Below, one piece after another: positions 6,076-9,934 of a stretch of DNA of 9,934 nt. The notes under the pieces were generated by a model that worked only from the letters and a program-made list of their open reading frames with translations, was not told where the DNA came from and did no database searches. This stretch comes from Lachnospiraceae bacterium (lineage in GTDB: Bacteria; Bacillota; Clostridia; Lachnospirales; Lachnospiraceae). The position numbers and the translations under genes were made by a program. Within the stretch, counting starts at the first letter, position 1; every line of letters starts with the position of its first letter. The stretch lies in contig JAGAEH010000212.1 in assembly GCA_017613225.1 (NCBI GenBank), positions 1 through 9,934 on the forward strand. The letters run 5' to 3'.

Positions 6076-6304
6076 CGATCCGTGCCGCATAAGGCTTGCT
6101 GCGCTTTACGCATACCCCGATCCGTGCCGCACAAGGCTCGCTGCGGTGACAAAAGCGGCTAAGCTCAGCTTCCGTCCGGATATACACTCGCTTTTCTGCG
6201 GAACTCGCTTCGCTCAGACAGGTCCTCGAAAAGCTCGATCCGGCCGTTGCTTCGCTAAGGGCTTTTGTCAAATGCAGCTCGTCCTTATGTGCGGCCCGGA
6301 TCGG
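6076..6304. repeat. Imperfect fold-back element with internal direct repeats
   Basis: The 253-nt gap between the convergent M24 and Spx/ArsC-like genes is almost filled by repeat structure. A 28-nt direct repeat, CGATCCGTGCCGC followed by ATAAGGCTTGCTGCG-like sequence, occurs at 6076-6103 and 6118-6145 with two differences. Its inverted form is at 6283-6303 (CCTTATG, two extra bases, CGGCCCGGATCG). Inside, GACAAAAGC (6148-6156) is matched by GCTTTTGTC (6261-6269), and GCTTTTC (6190-6196) by GAAAAGC (6228-6234). Together they would fold an RNA of either strand into a long interrupted stem. I see no coding sequence and no clear T-tract terminator. It looks like a REP/MITE-like intergenic element, but I cannot name its family. 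Confidence 0.6.
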
Positions 6305-6319
6305 GGCCGGGGAAACTGT

Positions 6320-6670
6320 CTACAGCAGTTTTTCCGCCCACTCGGCTTCCTTGAAGCCCACCAGCACGAAATTTTCGGCGATCAGCATGGGCCGCTTTAC
6401 CAGCAGGCCGTCGGTGGCCAGCAGCGCGAACTGCTCGTCCTCCGTCATCTGCGGCAGCTTGTCCTTCAGCTGCAGCTCCTTGTAGAGCATGCCGCTGGTA
6501 TTGAAAAAGCGCTTTAAGGGCAGGCCGCTCAGGGCGTGCCAGGCGCGAAGCTCCTGCTCCGTCGGGTTATCATCCTTAATGTGGCGAAACACATAGGCGA
6601 CATGATGGTCATCGGCCCACTTCTGGGCCTTGTTGCTGGTGGAACAGCGGGGATAGCCTAAAAAGATCAT
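6320..6670 (-). CDS. Spx/ArsC-family thioredoxin-fold protein
   Basis: This encodes 116 residues, the usual length of the ArsC/Spx/YffB family. The thioredoxin-fold start MIFLGYPRCSTSNKA has one active-site-position cysteine, C9, with serine at 12, so there is no CxxC pair as in Bacillus Spx. Other family landmarks are FRHIKDDNPTEQEL, the FFNTSGMLYKEL stretch (55-66) and VKRPMLI with R93, the conserved arginine-proline before the third strand. Members either reduce arsenate, act on glutathione-type thiols, or bind RNA polymerase (Spx, MgsR). With no arsenic genes nearby, and one cysteine, the role cannot be decided. The ATG at 6670 follows GGAGG with a 5-nt spacer. It diverges from the MATE gene, with only 62 nt between the two starts; a weak minus-strand pair TTGTTT-17 nt-TATTTT (6733-6705) could be its promoter. 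Confidence 0.9.
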   Translation of the reverse strand: MIFLGYPRCSTSNKAQKWADDHHVAYVFRHIKDDNPTEQELRAWHALSGLPLKRFFNTSGMLYKELQLKDKLPQMTEDEQFALLATDGLLVKRPMLIAENFVLVGFKEAEWAEKLL

Positions 6671-6732
6671 AAATACCTCCTGAATCAGATCCATGTCCAA
6701 GGATAAAATAACATAAGGAATGTATTGAAACA

Positions 6733-8538
6733 ATGGAAGATCAGAAAGCCAATGCCAAAATGGTGACAAAGACGATGTTCCGGCTGCTGCCGGCGCAGGT
6801 CCTGCTGTGCGCCACCGGTGCCGTGAACGGGATCGTTTCAAGCTTCTTTGCCAGCAACTATGTCAGTATCGAAGCCATGAGCGCGGTGGGGATCTACAGC
6901 CCCATCGGCATGCTGATAACGTCCCTCAGCACCATCCTTGTGGGCGGTTCGGCGATCCTGTGCGGGAAGTACATGGGACAGAACGAGCAGCAAAAGATGC
7001 AGAACATCTTTTCCTTGAACCTGGCTGCGTCCCTGATGACCGCGCTGGCCTTCATCGCGTTTTTCCTGGTGATCGGGGTCTTCGACCTGTCCGGTTTTCT
7101 GGTAAGCGACCCGGCGGTGCGGCCGTATTTCAACGCTTATGTCCTGGGGCAGGCGATCGGCGTCATCCCGCTGATGCTGGGCAGCGCCTTCGCCGCCTTC
7201 CTTTCCATCGAGAACAAAGGACGGCGGACCATGACTGCCAGCCTGGTCTACATCGTTGTCAATATCCTGCTGAACTTCCTGTTTGTGAAGGTGCTGCAGA
7301 TGAAGGCTTTCGGACTGGCGCTGGCCTCGTCCCTGGGCCTGTGGGTATATCTGGCCGTACAGGGGCAGGTCTTTCTTTCCGGCAGATCGCATTTCCGCAT
7401 CTCTTTCGGAGAGATGGTCTGGAACGAACTGAAAGAGATCATACGGATCGGCACTCCCGGCGCCGCCTCCAATGTGTACCAGACCGCGCGCGGTCTGATC
7501 GTGAACTATCTGCTGGGCGCTTTTGTCGGGAGCGTCGGGATCTCCGCTTTCGCTTCGGCGAATTATCTCCTGGGTCTGTTTTGGGCGATCCCGGGCGGAA
7601 TGCTGTCCGTGTCCCGCCTGCTGATCAGCGTCAGTGTGGGCGAGGAAGACCGGCAGACGCTGACAGACGTCATGCGTGTGATGTTCAGGCGGTTCATCCC
7701 TTTGATGTGCTGCATCATCGCGGCTATTATCCTCTGTGCCGTCCCGCTTACGCACATCTTTTATCCGGATCCCTCGGCTCCGGTCTTCGGCATGACGGTC
7801 TGGGGTTTCAGGATCCTGCCGCTGTGCATGCCGCTTTCCATTATCATGATGCATTTCACCTGCTACGGCCAGGCGTCGGGAAAGAATGTGCTGGTGCACC
7901 TGCTGGCGCTGCTTGACGGCGTTGTCTGTGTGGCTGGTTTTACCGCACTGCTGATCCGCTGGCTCGGCATAAACAGCGCATACGTCGCCAACGTGCTGAA
8001 CGGTATCGTTACGACGGCGGTGATCGTCGGCTACTCCTGGATACAAAACCGGAAGCTGCCGAAAAACATGGAGGAACTGATGGTCATTCCGGAAGATTTC
8101 GGGGCGGCCGCGGATGAGCGGATGGACCTGACCGTCAGAAGCGTGGAGGAGGTCGTATGCATCGCCGAGCAGGTCCAGAACTTCTGCCTGGATCGCGGCG
8201 TCAGCAGGCGCGGCGCCTACATGGCCGGACTTTTCCTGGAGGAGATGGCCGGCAACGTGGTGGAGCACGGGTTTACGAAGGACGATAAAAAGCACACCGT
8301 CGACATCCGCGTGGTCCACAAAAACGAGGACGTGATCCTGCGTATCAAGGACGACTGCGTACCCTTCGATCCGGGAGAACGGCAGAAGATGGCGGAGTCC
8401 GATGATATCATGAAGAACATCGGCATCCGCATGGTGTTCAGGATGGCGAAGGACGTGCAGTATCAGAACATCCTGGGCCTGAACGTGCTGACGATCCGGA
8501 TCGCGGACCAGGCGCAGGAGAAAAAACAGGCATGCTGA
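6733..8538 (+). CDS. MATE transporter fused to an anti-sigma-like GHKL ATPase
   Basis: This encodes 601 residues in two modules. Residues 1-440 are a complete MATE-family carrier with about twelve hydrophobic helices in two halves (about 15-215 and 235-435); such proteins export drugs or metabolites using Na+ or H+ gradients. After a short linker, residues 460-595 are a HATPase_c_2 (SpoIIAB/RsbW-like) domain. The N box is EEMAGNVVEHGF (E504, N508, H512, G513), the G1-like box DDCVPFDP (D540-P547) and the G2-like box KNIGIRMV (561-568). No HisKA, histidine phosphorylation or receiver domain is present, so it is not a sensor histidine kinase. Soluble relatives bind sigma factors and phosphorylate STAS anti-antagonists. 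Here the ATPase could sense energy state, gate the carrier, or link transport to partner switching; none of this is shown. The start has only a weak, distant AAGGAA. The 3' end overlaps the next gene by 7 nt. Confidence 0.92.
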   Translation: MEDQKANAKMVTKTMFRLLPAQVLLCATGAVNGIVSSFFASNYVSIEAMSAVGIYSPIGMLITSLSTILVGGSAILCGKYMGQNEQQKMQNIFSLNLAASLMTALAFIAFFLVIGVFDLSGFLVSDPAVRPYFNAYVLGQAIGVIPLMLGSAFAAFLSIENKGRRTMTASLVYIVVNILLNFLFVKVLQMKAFGLALASSLGLWVYLAVQGQVFLSGRSHFRISFGEMVWNELKEIIRIGTPGAASNVYQTARGLIVNYLLGAFVGSVGISAFASANYLLGLFWAIPGGMLSVSRLLISVSVGEEDRQTLTDVMRVMFRRFIPLMCCIIAAIILCAVPLTHIFYPDPSAPVFGMTVWGFRILPLCMPLSIIMMHFTCYGQASGKNVLVHLLALLDGVVCVAGFTALLIRWLGINSAYVANVLNGIVTTAVIVGYSWIQNRKLPKNMEELMVIPEDFGAAADERMDLTVRSVEEVVCIAEQVQNFCLDRGVSRRGAYMAGLFLEEMAGNVVEHGFTKDDKKHTVDIRVVHKNEDVILRIKDDCVPFDPGERQKMAESDDIMKNIGIRMVFRMAKDVQYQNILGLNVLTIRIADQAQEKKQAC

Positions 8539-9737
8539 CCATCACCAGACAACAGGCGAGGCAGTTCATCCTGTCCAAACAGGGGCTGCTGGGAGCGTAC
8601 CGCTTTTCGGGAAAGGAAGGCGCCTATGCCTACGTCCGGCAGGCGGGCTGCATCCAGTTCGACCCGGTGGACGTCTGCGGCAAAAACGCGGAGCTGACGC
8701 TCCAGTCCCGGGTGAAGGGCTTTGCAAAACCCATGCTGCAGGAGCTTCTGTACAGGGACCGCCTGCTGGTGGACTATGCCGATAAGGAGCTGTCCATCTG
8801 GCCCGCGGAGGACTGGCCCTGGTTTTCCGGCTACCGGGAGCGCAGCCGGGCCCTGGGGAAGACCTTTGAAGGTCTGGCCGAACTGGAAGAGGAGGCCCTG
8901 GCCTACATCGAAGAGTACGGCCCGGTATCCAGCGATACCCTTCCCATCAAAGGCGAGATCTTCTGGCATTCCTCCATGCACTGGAGCGGCAGCTGGCACG
9001 GCAGATCCCCAGCCGCCCGCTCCGTCCTGGAGCAGCTCTACACGGACGGCGTGCTGGTGATCCACCACAAGGCCGGCAGCCGCAAGTTCTACGATCTGGC
9101 CGAGCGGCATCTGGATCCCGCGCTGCTGGCGGCGGATGATCCCTGCCGGGACGGGGGCGCGCTGACCGACTGGCGGCTGAAGCGGCGCATCGGCGCCGTT
9201 GGACTGCTGTGGGACAAGAACTCCATGGCTCTTCTGGGGCTGGGCCTGAACGCGGAGCAGCGCCGGGCATCGATCACCCGCATGGCGGCGGCGAAGGAGA
9301 TCTTTCCCGTGCAGGCGGAGGGCATCAGACCCACGTTTTATTACCTGGCGGAGGATGAGCCCCTGATGCGGGCGGTCCTGGAAGGAACGCTGGACCGGAA
9401 GCCGCGGATGGCCTTCATCGCGCCGCTGGACCCGCTGATGTGGGACAAGGCCCTGATCAAAGCGCTGTGGGATTTTCAGTACAGCTGGGAGATCTACACG
9501 CCGGCGGACAAGCGGAAGTACGGCCATTATACGCTGCCCATCCTGTGGGGCGAGGACTTTGTCGGCCGGATCGACACCGCCGCGGACCGGAAGGCCGGCG
9601 TCCTGCGGGTAAAGGGCCTGTGGCTGGAGCCCGGCGTGCGCCGGACCAAAAAGCTGGAGGCGGCGCTTTGGCAGTGCCTGAAGCGTTTCGCGAAGTTCAA
9701 CGACTGTATCCTGGCGGAGGAAGAACTGCCCAGGTAA
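8532..9737 (+). CDS. AlkZ/AlkX (YcaQ)-family DNA glycosylase
   Basis: This encodes 401 residues, the full length of the YcaQ/HTH_42 (PF06224) family. These are winged-helix DNA glycosylases: AlkZ unhooks azinomycin-type interstrand crosslinks and E. coli YcaQ (AlkX) acts on alkylated bases and nitrogen-mustard crosslinks. The catalytic Q-x-Q or Q-x-D motif is visible as Q42-F-D44 in GCIQFDPVDV, the Q-x-D form of the AlkX/YcaQ-like group. Other family stretches are LQSRV (57-61), LSIWPAEDWPW (87-97), a winged-helix region about 115-185, and the C-terminal block APLDPLMWDKALIKALW then SWEIYTPADKRKYGHY and VGRIDTAADRKAGVLRVKGLW. The ATG overlaps the stop of the MATE fusion gene (ATGCTGA), which points to translational coupling, with AGGAG 11 nt upstream. 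It probably protects DNA from alkylating agents. A pairing with an exporter would suit defence against a toxic DNA-damaging compound, but this is conjecture. Confidence 0.93.
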   Translation: MLTITRQQARQFILSKQGLLGAYRFSGKEGAYAYVRQAGCIQFDPVDVCGKNAELTLQSRVKGFAKPMLQELLYRDRLLVDYADKELSIWPAEDWPWFSGYRERSRALGKTFEGLAELEEEALAYIEEYGPVSSDTLPIKGEIFWHSSMHWSGSWHGRSPAARSVLEQLYTDGVLVIHHKAGSRKFYDLAERHLDPALLAADDPCRDGGALTDWRLKRRIGAVGLLWDKNSMALLGLGLNAEQRRASITRMAAAKEIFPVQAEGIRPTFYYLAEDEPLMRAVLEGTLDRKPRMAFIAPLDPLMWDKALIKALWDFQYSWEIYTPADKRKYGHYTLPILWGEDFVGRIDTAADRKAGVLRVKGLWLEPGVRRTKKLEAALWQCLKRFAKFNDCILAEEELPR

Positions 9738-9794
9738 GACGGCCGGTCCAGGCAGGGGATGAACGCAAAAACCGAAAGAGGAGAGATCGAGGAG

Positions 9795-9934
9795 ATGGAT
9801 GTAAATAAGGAAGATATGCTGTGGGAAAAATGCGCGGCCTTTCACGGCCACGTCTGCGGGGGCCTGGCCATCGGCTTTAAGGCCTCTCTGTACGCGCTGG
9901 AACTCTTGTGCGCGGGCCGGGCTGAGGACGAGGA
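9795..9934 (+). CDS. FmdE-family protein, 3' end missing
   Basis: The first 46 residues are in the window and the frame is open at the right edge. The sequence AAFHGHVCGGLAIGFKASLYALELL (H17, H19, C21) is the N-terminal signature of the FmdE family (PF02663), first named for formylmethanofuran dehydrogenase subunit E, and widespread in anaerobes that are not methanogens. Full-length members often end in a zinc-ribbon and are thought to be linked to molybdopterin or tungsten enzymes, although the function outside methanogens is unclear. The ATG at 9795 has AGGAG 11 nt upstream and GAGGAG directly adjoining it. An in-frame ATG at 9759 would add 12 residues. It lies 57 nt after the glycosylase gene with no terminator or clear promoter between, so co-transcription is likely. 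Confidence 0.85.
   Translation, partial: MDVNKEDMLWEKCAAFHGHVCGGLAIGFKASLYALELLCAGRAEDE

Noticed and set aside
5759..6271. Minus-strand frame running through the fold-back element
   Set aside because: It covers repeat sequence and then the 3' end of the M24 gene in antisense, with no ribosome site.
6680..6709. Plus-strand promoter for the MATE gene (CTGAAT, 18 nt, TAAAAT)
   Set aside because: The -35 matches only half of the consensus; some promoter must be in this 62-nt gap or upstream, but I cannot support this one.
6838..8319. Long minus-strand frame of 493 codons under the MATE gene
   Set aside because: It is His/Asp/Gln-rich with no hydrophobic or domain pattern and no ribosome site; it is the complement of a strongly supported transporter gene.
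8110..8520. Sensor histidine kinase reading of the C-terminal domain of the MATE fusion
   Set aside because: There is no HisKA dimerisation helix with a phospho-histidine and no nearby response regulator; the boxes fit the anti-sigma/SpoIIAB class.
8463..9851. Long minus-strand frame of 462 codons under the glycosylase gene
   Set aside because: The plus strand carries clear YcaQ-family motifs over the whole length; the opposite frame is a by-product of high G+C codon use.

Overview
The window is a G+C-rich piece of bacterial chromosome. Dense genes, strong AGGAGG-type ribosome sites, sigma-A-like promoters and the protein set (YbjQ/UPF0145, PrsW-type protease, Spx/ArsC-like protein, a MATE transporter carrying a SpoIIAB/RsbW-like ATPase, FmdE-like protein) suggest a Clostridia member, perhaps of the Lachnospiraceae kind. 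This placement is an inference from gene types, not from a marker gene. I see no rRNA, tRNA, phage or transposase genes and no CRISPR array.

Layout. (1) 1-1173: 3' part of a gene for a membrane-anchored extracytoplasmic protein with a Pro/Thr/Glu-rich linker, cut by the left edge. (2) 1200-1226: a candidate ECF-sigma-type promoter with a structured leader, followed by a small membrane protein with a Gln/Ala-rich 11-residue repeat (1316-1804). (3) 1871-2425: a promoter whose -10 box lies inside a perfect palindrome, then an XRE-type regulator with four clustered cysteines, ended by a clean, bidirectional-looking terminator (2451-2478). (4) 2481-2634: four tandem copies of a 37-nt intergenic repeat, the last of which supplies the stop codon of the converging mscS-type gene. 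(5) Leftward pair ybjQ-like then mscS-like (3821 to 2623), with a promoter divergent from that of (6) a rightward pair: PrsW-family intramembrane protease and M24 metallopeptidase (4030-6066). (7) 6076-6304: an imperfect fold-back repeat between convergent genes. (8) A leftward Spx/ArsC-like gene (6670 to 6320). (9) A rightward set: MATE transporter fused to a GHKL anti-sigma-like ATPase, overlapped by 7 nt by an AlkX/YcaQ-family DNA glycosylase gene, then an FmdE-family gene cut by the right edge.

How they may work together. Several products belong to the envelope and its stress responses (extracytoplasmic protein, ECF-like promoter, MscS channel, PrsW protease), but no sigma factor is visible, so a common regulon is only a hypothesis. 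The most unusual item is the transporter-ATPase fusion: a full MATE carrier followed by a domain normally found as a soluble anti-sigma/serine kinase, in a probable operon with a DNA-repair glycosylase. Both convergent gene junctions are filled by repeat elements, suggesting that such repeats accumulate in, or act at, 3' ends.
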